Below, in pieces: positions 1-5,988 of a DNA stretch of 5,988 nucleotides. Where the stretch lies: assembly GCA_021203945.1 (NCBI GenBank), contig JAJQAF010000025.1:1-5988 (forward strand), read 5' to 3'. Numbering within the stretch: position 1 is the stretch's first letter; each line of letters opens with the position of its first letter. Source of the DNA: Campylobacter sp. Its GTDB lineage: Bacteria; Campylobacterota; Campylobacteria; Campylobacterales; Campylobacteraceae. A program made the translations under genes and the position numbers. The notes beneath the pieces are model-generated. The model was not told the origin of the DNA, ran no database searches, and saw only the letters and a list, made by a program, of their open reading frames with translations.

Positions 1-38
1 GAGCAATATTTACAATCAGGTTTTATTATTCATTATTT

Positions 39-44
39 TATAAT
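39..44 (+). promoter_or_regulatory. candidate sigma-70 -10 box (TATAAT)
   Basis: This is a perfect consensus hexamer in the AT-rich leader. A TTTACA at 9-14 resembles a -35 box, but the 24-bp spacing is too long for a classical pair, so the call rests on the -10 match alone. In DNA this AT-rich a chance match is easy, so confidence is low. Confidence 0.35.
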
Positions 45-61
45 TTTTTATCATAATCCCC

Positions 62-114
62 TTTTTTTACCACTTTTTACTGATAGTATTTCAATACGAC
101 GATATTTTGATATT
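62..114 (+). repeat. short repeats in the leader (possible operator sites)
   Basis: Three small repeats cluster here. A T-tract ending in TTTTTAC occurs twice with a 10-bp period (ending at 70 and at 80). GTATT-TC-AATAC at 86-97 is a perfect 5-bp inverted repeat with a 2-bp spacer. GATATT occurs at 101-106 and again at 109-114, an 8-bp direct repeat. Tandem half-sites near one helical turn apart are typical of response-regulator binding, but each unit is short and AT-rich, so chance is a serious alternative. No regulator gene is present in the window to match them to. Confidence 0.25.
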
Positions 115-130
115 ACGTTCACTTTCTCAT

Positions 131-139
131 AAGGAGGAG
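131..139 (+). promoter_or_regulatory. strong Shine-Dalgarno for mccA
   Basis: AAGGAGGAG ends 4 nt before the ATG at 144, with the AGGAGG core at 132-137 leaving a 6-nt gap. This near-perfect anti-16S match fixes the mccA start and suggests high translation, as expected for the catalytic respiratory enzyme. Confidence 0.9.
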
Positions 140-143
140 AGAT

Positions 144-2225
144 ATGAAGAATTTGGATAAGGCGTTACTCGGCTTATTCGTAGGCTTTGGCTTGTCTATT
201 ACCGCAGCCTGTGCTGCTAGCGACGGCGGTATGGGACATTCGATGCAGATGACGAAAGAAGCTAGAGATGTTATCGCAAATCCGAAAGGAACCTTGCAAA
301 GTAGAGGTGTCATATCCTTACAAGACTACATAGTCGAGGAAAAGGAGATGTATGACTGGCTTTTCAAAAACCACCCGATTTTCACTAAATACGGCGGTAA
401 AACGGTCGGAAAACTAAAAGTGGGCGACCGCGGACACGAATGGCTTGCCGAAGGACACGGCTTTGATATGTCTAAGGCTAGTAAGCGCGATAACGGCGAA
501 GGTCTTAGCTCTATGATGTATAGAATTCCCGCCACTTCAAGCTTGCAATTTCCTAACAAATTCGTAGGTCCCGAAAAATGCGGCGAATGTCACCCCGCTC
601 AATACGAAGTTTGGAGCAGAGCACGACACTCTACGACTATACGTTTTCCGGGCGAGCATCCCGAGCTTAACAATAACCTAACAGATCCGGTATTTACGGC
701 GGATACGGCTTCCGTATTGCCTAAAGGCATAACTCCCGACGTAATTTACGGCACAGTCGGTCACTTAAGAACAAAAATGGGTTACATCGACGCATGGCTA
801 CTTCGCGGAACATATCACGTTGAAGGCGGTTTGCTACGCGACGGAACGGGTCAAATAACTGCGGGCGGCAACCAATGGCAAAGAACATGGGCGTTAAATT
901 TAACTCCTGAAGTCGTTAAAAAGATCAAAAAAATAGTTCCCGAGTTCCCTGAAACTCTTGAAGAATACGGCGTAAACGGCGGTTATGTCCGAGGTCTTGC
1001 TTCATATGCGGCTAAGTATAAAACCGAAATGTCTTTTCAGGCAAACAGCTCATACTGCGAGGTCTGTCACCCTGTTAAATTCGACTTCCAAAACAAAAAA
1101 GATTTCTATGCGGCTTTAGGTAATGCTAAAGAGCTTCAAAAGCACACTATCTCAAAAGGCGTATCCTGTGAGGAGTGCCACGGAGCGGGCGGTCACCTTG
1201 ACGGCGCTACTAATTTTAGAACGTCAAACTGCGAACGCTGTCACCAAAGATTTAACTATAGCCCTGATTTAGCGCGCGCTAATCCGCTAAACAACGGCAA
1301 GCTCGATCTGTCTTTAAGCTCTAAATTTAAATCGATGGGACCGGGCTGCGGTTCCGAGGGTTCTCAATCATATTTCACCGCTCACTACGATAAGGGTATG
1401 AGATGCGTTACTTGCCACGATCCGCACGATACTACGGGACCGGTTGTAGGCGATAAAAACGTAAAAGGACTTAACTATAACTCCGAGCAAGGTTATTTAA
1501 GTGCGTTCTATACAAAACCTAAGTTGAAAAAAGATTGCAAGGATTGCCACGAAGCTCAAGCTTATATAATGGCAAGAGCAGATACGCATAAAGACAACAC
1601 TTGTGCGTCTTGCCATATGCCGTTTATGATGAGCTGCGAGAATTTCTATGCTATTCAGTTCCAAGATAACGCCGGATTTGATACTCAAAGAAGATCTCAC
1701 ATCTGGAAAATCGACGTAAGTCCCGATCGCAAAACTCTTGTTGCGGGCGATAACGCAAAAGGTCCGAGAGACGCTAAAGATTGGCACTTCCAAAGAGATG
1801 AGAAAGGTCATAACTTTGTAGATTTGATGTGGTCATGCGCCAGAACTTCTTGGGCGGATAAAGATATGGTAGATAAAAAAGGCTGCCACAGCCCTGTCGT
1901 TTCAGAGCTTAAAGAGACACTTCACTTTAAGAACCAAAAACAAGTTTATGACGAAGTTATGGGATGGCAAACTCCTGTTAAAAAAGACTTTACGGAAGTT
2001 AAAATCGGCATACAAGGAATTTACTCCATTCTTGAAACTAAAAAGTTAGGCTCAAGTGAAAAGACAAGAGTTTATGAGCTAATCGAAAAAGCTCAAGACA
2101 CCGTTGATTTGCTTGAAAAAGACGGCTCATGGGGTATGCACGGATTCAAATACAGCAAACAAAGACTTGACGCCGCTAAAGAATACATCAAAGAAGCCCA
2201 AAAAGTCCTAAACGGAAATTTATAA
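144..2225 (+). CDS. mccA: MccA, periplasmic octaheme cytochrome c sulfite reductase
   Basis: This 693-residue exported multiheme cytochrome should reduce sulfite to sulfide with six electrons at the end of an anaerobic respiratory chain in the periplasm. Residues 1 to about 24 form a Sec signal peptide (charged start, hydrophobic 8-22, cleavage near ACA/A). Seven CX2CH heme sites start at Cys146, 305, 342, 363, 421, 465 and 487. An eighth heme site is CX15CH, from Cys565 to Cys581-His582, the hallmark of MccA. The only other cysteines after the signal are Cys402 and Cys498, 96 residues apart. They fit the two copper ligands of the Wolinella enzyme, recalled as Cys399 and Cys495, a constant offset of three. 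With the same offset Tyr126, Lys211, Tyr288, Arg369 and Lys396 coincide with active-site residues as I recall them. The second site (305-309) would be the catalytic heme. A charged, probably helical C-terminal segment (about 615-690) follows the last heme. The reading frame is intact, and mccB-mccC-mccD-ccsA1 follow. Other octaheme families (hydroxylamine oxidoreductase, tetrathionate reductase, nitrite reductase) lack CX15CH, so identity is firm. Confidence 0.96.
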   Translation: MKNLDKALLGLFVGFGLSITAACAASDGGMGHSMQMTKEARDVIANPKGTLQSRGVISLQDYIVEEKEMYDWLFKNHPIFTKYGGKTVGKLKVGDRGHEWLAEGHGFDMSKASKRDNGEGLSSMMYRIPATSSLQFPNKFVGPEKCGECHPAQYEVWSRARHSTTIRFPGEHPELNNNLTDPVFTADTASVLPKGITPDVIYGTVGHLRTKMGYIDAWLLRGTYHVEGGLLRDGTGQITAGGNQWQRTWALNLTPEVVKKIKKIVPEFPETLEEYGVNGGYVRGLASYAAKYKTEMSFQANSSYCEVCHPVKFDFQNKKDFYAALGNAKELQKHTISKGVSCEECHGAGGHLDGATNFRTSNCERCHQRFNYSPDLARANPLNNGKLDLSLSSKFKSMGPGCGSEGSQSYFTAHYDKGMRCVTCHDPHDTTGPVVGDKNVKGLNYNSEQGYLSAFYTKPKLKKDCKDCHEAQAYIMARADTHKDNTCASCHMPFMMSCENFYAIQFQDNAGFDTQRRSHIWKIDVSPDRKTLVAGDNAKGPRDAKDWHFQRDEKGHNFVDLMWSCARTSWADKDMVDKKGCHSPVVSELKETLHFKNQKQVYDEVMGWQTPVKKDFTEVKIGIQGIYSILETKKLGSSEKTRVYELIEKAQDTVDLLEKDGSWGMHGFKYSKQRLDAAKEYIKEAQKVLNGNL

Positions 2226-2231
2226 AAATAC

Positions 2232-2257
2232 AAGGGTTATGAGAGATCATAGCCCTT
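2232..2257 (+). promoter_or_regulatory. intercistronic hairpin between mccA and mccB
   Basis: AAGGGTTATGA (2232-2242) pairs with TCATAGCCCTT (2247-2257). The result is an 11-bp stem with one G-U wobble, closed by a GAGA loop of the stable GNRA class. It begins 6 nt after the mccA stop codon. The sequence after the stem is AAATTCAAAGG, not a U-tract, so it is not a classical terminator. A 3' stabiliser for the mccA message, or a partial attenuator lowering mccB-D expression relative to mccA, is the likelier role. The function is inferred; the pairing is read directly. Confidence 0.7.
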
Positions 2258-2263
2258 AAATTC

Positions 2264-2268
2264 AAAGG
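2264..2268 (+). promoter_or_regulatory. ribosome binding site of mccB (AAAGG)
   Basis: A short AAAGG lies 8 nt before the ATG at 2277 and 6 nt after the hairpin. It is clearly weaker than the sites of mccA and mccC, which agrees with lower synthesis of the accessory isomerase. The hairpin may also affect ribosome access. Confidence 0.6.
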
Positions 2269-2276
2269 TAACAACG

Positions 2277-3059
2277 ATGCAAAAACAACTTCTAAGCACC
2301 TTAATGGCAACCTTTTGTCTTGTAAGCTTTGCAAATACTACCGAGCTTAAAACTAAAGAGCAAAAAGAGTCTTATAGTATCGGAGTATCTACCGGTAATT
2401 ACGTTACTAATCAAATTTTTCAACAAGAGCGGTTAGGAATAAAATCCGATACGGCTTTAGTAATAGAGGGTTTCATAGACGCTCTTAAAAAACAACAAAA
2501 ACTAAAAGACGACGAAGTTATTACGCTTTTAAACGATAGAGCGGAACAGCTAAACAAAATAGTAGAAGCCAAAGAAAAACAAAAGCTTGATGAAAATTTA
2601 AAAAAAGGTTCTGAATTTATGGCAAAAAATGCCAAAAATAAGAAGGTAAAAACCACTAAATCCGGTATTCAATATGAACTCATAAAAGCCGGTAAAGGCG
2701 GCAATAAACCAAAACCTGAAAGCGTAGTAGTTCTAAACTATAAAGCATACCTGATAGACGGATACGTATTTGACGATACTTACGAGAAAAAAACACCGGC
2801 TCATCTTTCTATGGTAAATATCATAGACGGTTTGCATGAAGGCTTGCTTTTGATGGAAGAAGGCTCAAAATATAAATTCGTAATTCCAAGTAAATTGGCT
2901 TACGGGAACTCCGATATGCAAGATATTCCTGGAGGCTCGACGGTTATTTTTGAAGCCGAATTACTAAAGGTATTGAAACCAAACGAGCTTGCCGAGGCGG
3001 CAAAAGCACTTAGTGAAGGTAGCATGAAAAATTTTCACGATACCAATATGACAAAATAA
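2277..3059 (+). CDS. mccB: MccB, exported FKBP-type peptidyl-prolyl cis-trans isomerase
   Basis: This 260-residue protein resembles FkpA/Mip-type periplasmic foldases. Residues 1-19 form a Sec signal peptide, with likely cleavage after SFA. Residues about 25-120 match the helical FKBP N-terminal dimerisation region (SYSIGVSTGNYV near 32-43, then a Lys/Glu-rich helix at about 70-125). Residues about 127-234 form the FKBP catalytic domain. Against FKBP12, Tyr155, Phe165, Asp166, Tyr209 and Phe225 correspond to Tyr26, Phe36, Asp37, Tyr82 and Phe99. The floor tryptophan (Trp59) is replaced by Leu186 in the IIDGLHEG segment, so isomerase activity may be reduced. A polar tail of about 25 residues follows. 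The gene sits 51 nt behind mccA. In Wolinella the same position is held by the prolyl isomerase MccB, thought to help mature MccA. The mature protein has no cysteine, and Cys14 lies within the signal peptide without a convincing lipobox. Confidence 0.92.
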   Translation: MQKQLLSTLMATFCLVSFANTTELKTKEQKESYSIGVSTGNYVTNQIFQQERLGIKSDTALVIEGFIDALKKQQKLKDDEVITLLNDRAEQLNKIVEAKEKQKLDENLKKGSEFMAKNAKNKKVKTTKSGIQYELIKAGKGGNKPKPESVVVLNYKAYLIDGYVFDDTYEKKTPAHLSMVNIIDGLHEGLLLMEEGSKYKFVIPSKLAYGNSDMQDIPGGSTVIFEAELLKVLKPNELAEAAKALSEGSMKNFHDTNMTK

Positions 3060-3081
3060 AATTCTTACTATCGGTAAAGAT

Positions 3082-3089
3082 GGAGGAGA
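3082..3089 (+). promoter_or_regulatory. strong Shine-Dalgarno for mccC
   Basis: GGAGGAGA ends 3 nt before the ATG at 3093. It is close to the mccA site in quality, so translation of mccC probably does not depend on coupling to mccB. It fixes the start of the Tat-type signal sequence. Confidence 0.85.
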
Positions 3090-3092
3090 ATC

Positions 3093-3779
3093 ATGGAAAA
3101 TAAAAATCAAAGAAGAGCTTTTCTAAAATATGTTGCTATCAGCTCGGTCGGTATCGGCTTAGCCGGTTATGCAAAAGCGTTAGAAAAGCCTAAAGAATAT
3201 GATCAAATTTCAGGCAAAAAACCGCATTTCGGTATGATTTTCGATCAAAATAAATGTGTAGGTTGCACTGATTGCGAGATAGCTTGCAAAAAGGTAAATC
3301 TAGTTCCCAAAGGTCAAATGAGACTTTTCGTGCAAGACAAAACCGATCCTTTAAATTTAAAGGAGAGACGCTTCGTAAGAATCTCTTGTCAGCAGTGCGT
3401 TGAGGCGCCTTGCGCTTTGGTATGTCCCACAAAAGCCTGTTATAAAGACGAAAAAACGGGCATCGTTACGATGAATACCAATGACTGCATTGCGTGTAAA
3501 TACTGTATCGTAGCCTGTCCATACGACGTGCGTTTTATAAATCACGATACAAGAGCGGCGGAGAGTTGCAATTTCTGCTTTGATACGAATTTTAAAGAAG
3601 AACGTGAACCCGCTTGCGTCGAAGCGTGCAGATACGAAGCGTTGGTTTTTGGAGATCTAAACGATGAAGAATCTCATATAAGCAGATTACTTCGCGTAAA
3701 AGATAGCCTTAGAATGAAGCCCGAATGCGGCACAAAGCCAAGTTTGCGATATATTCCTGCGGTTAAATTGGGGGTGTGA
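3093..3779 (+). CDS. mccC: MccC, NrfC-like periplasmic protein with four [4Fe-4S] clusters
   Basis: This 228-residue electron-transfer protein should carry electrons from the membrane subunit MccD to the cytochrome MccA. The N-terminus has a twin-arginine type signal: RRAFLK at residues 7-12, a hydrophobic stretch at about 13-27 and a probable AKA cleavage site near 27-29. Four cysteine groups follow the NrfC/PsrB/DmsB pattern: Cys55-58-61-65, Cys99-102-107-111, Cys132-135-138-142 and Cys159-162-175-179. That gives 16 ligands, enough for four cubane clusters. Two further cysteines, Cys116 and Cys212, lie outside this pattern. Tat export fits, because such clusters are inserted in the cytoplasm before translocation. 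The residue before the arginine pair is Gln rather than the usual Ser/Thr. The gene is 33 nt behind mccB and 1 nt before mccD. The same protein type serves nitrite, polysulfide and DMSO reductases, so the assignment to sulfite reduction rests on the operon. Confidence 0.93.
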   Translation: MENKNQRRAFLKYVAISSVGIGLAGYAKALEKPKEYDQISGKKPHFGMIFDQNKCVGCTDCEIACKKVNLVPKGQMRLFVQDKTDPLNLKERRFVRISCQQCVEAPCALVCPTKACYKDEKTGIVTMNTNDCIACKYCIVACPYDVRFINHDTRAAESCNFCFDTNFKEEREPACVEACRYEALVFGDLNDEESHISRLLRVKDSLRMKPECGTKPSLRYIPAVKLGV

Positions 3780-3780
3780 T

Positions 3781-4752
3781 ATGAACGGAGCTATAAATTT
3801 TACTCATACGTTTTCTCATGGAGTCGAATGGGGCTGGCCGATCGCCGTGTATCTTTTGCTTGCCGGAATGAGCGGCGGCGCGCTTGTGATCGCTTTGCTA
3901 ATCAAATATTATAAAAAACAAAAAGATAGCACGCCTTTGTTTAAAGCGGCGTCTTTGCTATCTTTAGTAACGATTTTGCTAGGAATGGTTTGTCTTGTCG
4001 CCGACCTTGAAAGACCGCTTTTGTTTTGGAAAATTCTCATAAATTATAACTGGACTTCGGTTATGTCCGTGGGTGTTGCGGCACTTTGTATATACATACC
4101 TCTTAGTTTTATTATGTGCCTTTACGCCTTTGAAAAAGAGCTTTTTGCCTTTTTTGAAAACAATTTAAAATTCGTAAAACCTATCCTTGCGATCGTGATG
4201 AAAATTTTAAATCCTTTATGTCCTTTCTTAATCGCTCTTTGTCTTATTTTTGCGGTTACGATTTGCGCATATACGGGATTTTTAATCTCGGTTTTAGTAA
4301 GATTTCCGATATTAAATACCGCTATTTTGCCGGCTCTTTTCGTAGCTTCGGGGCTATCTGCGGGTATAGGCGGCTCAAGTCTTACGGCGACGCTATTTTT
4401 TAAAGAAAATCATCATTCAAACGATTTAAAAACGCTTCATACCATAGAATGGCCGATAATGTGGGCTGAAATTTTACTTATAGCCATGCTTTTTGTCTCT
4501 CTTATCATCGGCTCGGACGTGCAAAAAGCTGCAAGCATAGCCTTTCAAAGCGGAATTTACGCTAAATTATTTTGGTTTGGTGTAGTGGGCGTGGGATTTT
4601 GCGTGCCTATCGTATTAAATTTTCTATTGGGCAAAAAGACGGCTTCATCGCTCGTAACTTTTTATTTAAGCGGTTTTGCTAGCATTATAGGCGTTTTAAT
4701 GCTTAGAATGTTTATCCTTTACGCAGGGCAGACATATCATATAAATATTTAA
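3781..4752 (+). CDS. mccD: MccD, NrfD/PsrC-family membrane quinol dehydrogenase subunit
   Basis: This 323-residue integral membrane protein is the likely menaquinol-oxidising anchor that feeds MccC. About eight hydrophobic helices can be read, roughly at 20-41, 55-75, 94-116, 145-168, 179-199, 226-246, 262-283 and 290-314. Family features include YLLLAGMSGGA at about 24-34, the DLERP segment at 75-79 after helix 2, and the WTSVMSVG start of helix 3 at 91-98. There is no signal peptide and no heme or Fe-S cysteine motif, so electrons must leave through MccC. The start codon lies 1 nt after the mccC stop, with GGGGG at 3770-3774 serving as ribosome site inside the end of mccC. This points to translational coupling and a 1:1 MccC-MccD module. 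NrfD-like proteins serve many respiratory enzymes; the sulfite role comes from the linked mccA. Confidence 0.92.
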   Translation: MNGAINFTHTFSHGVEWGWPIAVYLLLAGMSGGALVIALLIKYYKKQKDSTPLFKAASLLSLVTILLGMVCLVADLERPLLFWKILINYNWTSVMSVGVAALCIYIPLSFIMCLYAFEKELFAFFENNLKFVKPILAIVMKILNPLCPFLIALCLIFAVTICAYTGFLISVLVRFPILNTAILPALFVASGLSAGIGGSSLTATLFFKENHHSNDLKTLHTIEWPIMWAEILLIAMLFVSLIIGSDVQKAASIAFQSGIYAKLFWFGVVGVGFCVPIVLNFLLGKKTASSLVTFYLSGFASIIGVLMLRMFILYAGQTYHINI

Positions 4753-4767
4753 ATAAAGAAAGACAAT

Positions 4768-5988
4768 ATGAAATTTATTTGGAATTTATCAAAAATTTTC
4801 TTATCGTATAAATTCATAATTTTTATGTTGTCTATCTTGGCTATCGGCGCGGCCGTAGCGACATTCATCGAAAGTATTTACGATACTCAGACGGCAAAAA
4901 TTTTAGTTTATGACGCATTTTGGTACGAGATGGTAATGCTTATATTAAACTTATCGCTGATAGGCATTATTTTAAAAACTAAAATGTGGAGACGCTTTAG
5001 TATCTTTACTCTTCATATCGCTTTTATAATCGTATTTTTCGGAGCCTTTTTGACTAGATATTTCGGGCAGGAAGGGCTTATTCACATTAGAGAAAACGAA
5101 ACCCGAAACGAGATGATAAGCGTGCGTCCGTATTTTCAGATAAAAACACAAAACGATTATTTTGAGTATCCTTTAAATTTATCGCAAATCGGCAATAACG
5201 ATTTTGCCTTTACTCAAAACATAAACGGTAAAAATTTTATCGTCAAATTTAACTCTTACGCTCCCGCGCCGAAAGGCGAACGCTCGACGCTAATCGTAGA
5301 GGCAAATTTCGACGGCGAGCCCGCGCAAATGCTTAAAATAAAAGGCGGAACGGGTTGGATAAGCGAACCTGTTATCGTAAGCTTGGACGGAATTGAGATC
5401 GGATTTTCTTGGGGATCGAAATTTATAGAACTTCCGTTTTCGTTAAAACTGCTTGATTTTGAGCTTGAGCGATATGCAGGCTCGCAAAGTCCGTCCTCCT
5501 ACGCCAGCGACGTCGAAATTTTAAAAGATGAAAAAAGCGTAACGGATTATAAAATTTTTATGAATCATCCGCTTACTTACGAAGGCTTTAAATTTTTCCA
5601 ATCCTCATATGATATGGACGAGCAAGGAAGCGTTTTAGAAGTCAATAAAGATCCCGGCAAAATCCCTACCTATATCGGATATTTTTTATTTTGCATAGGC
5701 TTTTTAAGCCTTTTATTTACGGCGCAAAGTAGGTTTGGAAAGCTTAGTAATTTTATAAAAAATAGCAACTTTTTGATAATCTTTGCCTTGCTATTTTTTA
5801 TAAATTTAAATTTACACGCTGCGGACGATGAAGCGCTAAGCAAATTTGCACGCAATTCGCATATTCACGCAAACGGCGAATTCGCAGGACTTCTCGTTCA
5901 AGATTACACGGGCAAGATAAGCCCGCTTAGCACCGAAGCTTACGAGATCGTAAATAAAATTTCGGGCACAGATTCGCTTTTTAATCTA
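4768..5988 (+). CDS. ccsA1: CcsA1-like cytochrome c heme lyase (ResB-CcsA fusion), N-terminal part, cut by window edge
   Basis: The open frame starts at ATG 4768, 15 nt after mccD, and continues for 407 codons without a stop to the window end. I translated it by hand. Predicted helices are at about 15-33, 51-69 and 79-96, then a large periplasmic loop (97-298), then helices at about 299-317 and 331-350, followed by another periplasmic stretch. This is the ResB (CcsB) half of the fused system II synthetases of epsilonproteobacteria, which are about 900 residues long and move heme across the membrane to apocytochromes. His83 in helix 3 (TLHIAF) is the candidate transmembrane heme ligand, equivalent to the His77 recalled for Helicobacter hepaticus CcsBA. 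The CcsA half with its tryptophan-rich motif lies beyond the window. In Wolinella the linked CcsA1 is specific for the CX15CH heme of MccA, so the same job is inferred here. The ribosome site is weak (AAAGAAAG region, 4755-4762), but ATG 4768 is the first start after the in-frame mccD stop. Confidence 0.9.
   Translation, partial: MKFIWNLSKIFLSYKFIIFMLSILAIGAAVATFIESIYDTQTAKILVYDAFWYEMVMLILNLSLIGIILKTKMWRRFSIFTLHIAFIIVFFGAFLTRYFGQEGLIHIRENETRNEMISVRPYFQIKTQNDYFEYPLNLSQIGNNDFAFTQNINGKNFIVKFNSYAPAPKGERSTLIVEANFDGEPAQMLKIKGGTGWISEPVIVSLDGIEIGFSWGSKFIELPFSLKLLDFELERYAGSQSPSSYASDVEILKDEKSVTDYKIFMNHPLTYEGFKFFQSSYDMDEQGSVLEVNKDPGKIPTYIGYFLFCIGFLSLLFTAQSRFGKLSNFIKNSNFLIIFALLFFINLNLHAADDEALSKFARNSHIHANGEFAGLLVQDYTGKISPLSTEAYEIVNKISGTDSLFNL

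Larger units (their letters stand above)
1..143 (+). promoter_or_regulatory. AT-rich leader and probable promoter region of the mcc operon
   Basis: No coding sequence is visible in this stretch. It is very AT-rich, with T-tracts at about 41-50, 62-69 and 74-78. A perfect TATAAT lies at 39-44. Epsilonproteobacterial sigma-70 promoters usually have a good -10 box, periodic T-rich DNA upstream and no conserved -35, and this region fits that style. If 39-44 is the -10 element, the untranslated leader is roughly 90 nt and the repeats at 62-114 lie downstream of the start site. Alternatively, a weaker AT-rich -10 nearer the gene could be used, with the repeats acting as upstream activator sites. 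In Wolinella the mcc cluster is linked to a two-component system (MccR/MccS, recalled), so an activator site here is plausible but not shown. The end of the upstream gene is not in the window. Confidence 0.5.

Noticed and set aside
206..218. Possible lipoprotein signal at Cys23 of MccA
   Set aside because: The residues before it (ITAAC) lack the usual Leu at -3, and MccA enzymes are soluble periplasmic proteins. An ordinary signal peptidase I site just after is a better reading.
119..313. Minus-strand open frame overlapping the mccA start
   Set aside because: It covers the mccA ribosome site and signal peptide on the opposite strand, has no recognisable domain and no ribosome site of its own worth naming. 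The other antisense frames (326-559, 1497-1811, 2420-2656, 3190-3432, 3357-3545, 5670-5855) are shadows for the same reasons.
1836..1889. Frameshift or broken heme motif in the last part of MccA
   Set aside because: The missing CX2CH is explained by an intact CX15CH, the frame continues for over 100 further codons, and this spacing is the known signature of the family.
2232..2257. Rho-independent terminator after mccA
   Set aside because: The stem is good but is followed by AAATTCAAAGG rather than a run of T, and the next gene is clearly part of the same functional set.
4218..4403. Plus-strand 61-codon frame inside mccD
   Set aside because: It lies wholly within the continuous NrfD-like reading frame in another phase and has no domain features.
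4750..4770. MccD-CcsA1 fusion by readthrough
   Set aside because: The two genes share a frame and are only 15 nt apart, but the TAA stop is intact and both proteins match separate known families. Nothing suggests recoding.

Overview
The window carries most of a dissimilatory sulfite-reduction operon of the Mcc type, known from Wolinella succinogenes and several Campylobacter species. All genes lie on the plus strand in the order mccA-mccB-mccC-mccD-ccsA1, and the last gene runs off the right edge. Gene order, moderate-to-low GC with many AAA/TTA/ATA codons, strong AGGAGG-type ribosome sites and the fused ResB-CcsA type of heme lyase point to a Campylobacter-like epsilonproteobacterium (Campylobacterota). 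The species cannot be fixed from this sequence.

Layout: positions 1-143 are an AT-rich, non-coding leader with a TATAAT box, T-tract repeats and a strong Shine-Dalgarno. Positions 144-2225 encode MccA, an octaheme cytochrome c with seven CX2CH sites and one unconventional CX15CH site. A short intercistronic stretch (2226-2276) holds an 11-bp GNRA-capped hairpin. Positions 2277-3059 encode an exported FKBP-type prolyl isomerase (MccB), 3093-3779 a Tat-type four-cluster iron-sulfur protein (MccC), and 3781-4752 a NrfD/PsrC-like membrane quinol dehydrogenase subunit (MccD). From 4768 to the edge runs the N-terminal, ResB-like part of a cytochrome c heme lyase (CcsA1-like). Gaps between genes are 51, 33, 1 and 15 nt, which supports one transcript.

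How the parts work together (family knowledge plus inference): MccD should oxidise menaquinol in the inner membrane and pass electrons through the four [4Fe-4S] clusters of MccC to periplasmic MccA. MccA reduces sulfite to sulfide in a six-electron reaction at a heme c-copper centre. MccB probably helps fold MccA. The adjacent lyase is the expected dedicated factor for attaching heme to CX15CH. The system is not new to science, but the window shows nearly all of its diagnostic features: the CX15CH motif, the two non-heme cysteines that fit the copper site, and the linked lyase. Less described points are the mccA-mccB hairpin, the loss of the canonical FKBP tryptophan in MccB, and the repeat-rich leader. 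I saw no mobile elements, tRNA/rRNA genes or CRISPR arrays.
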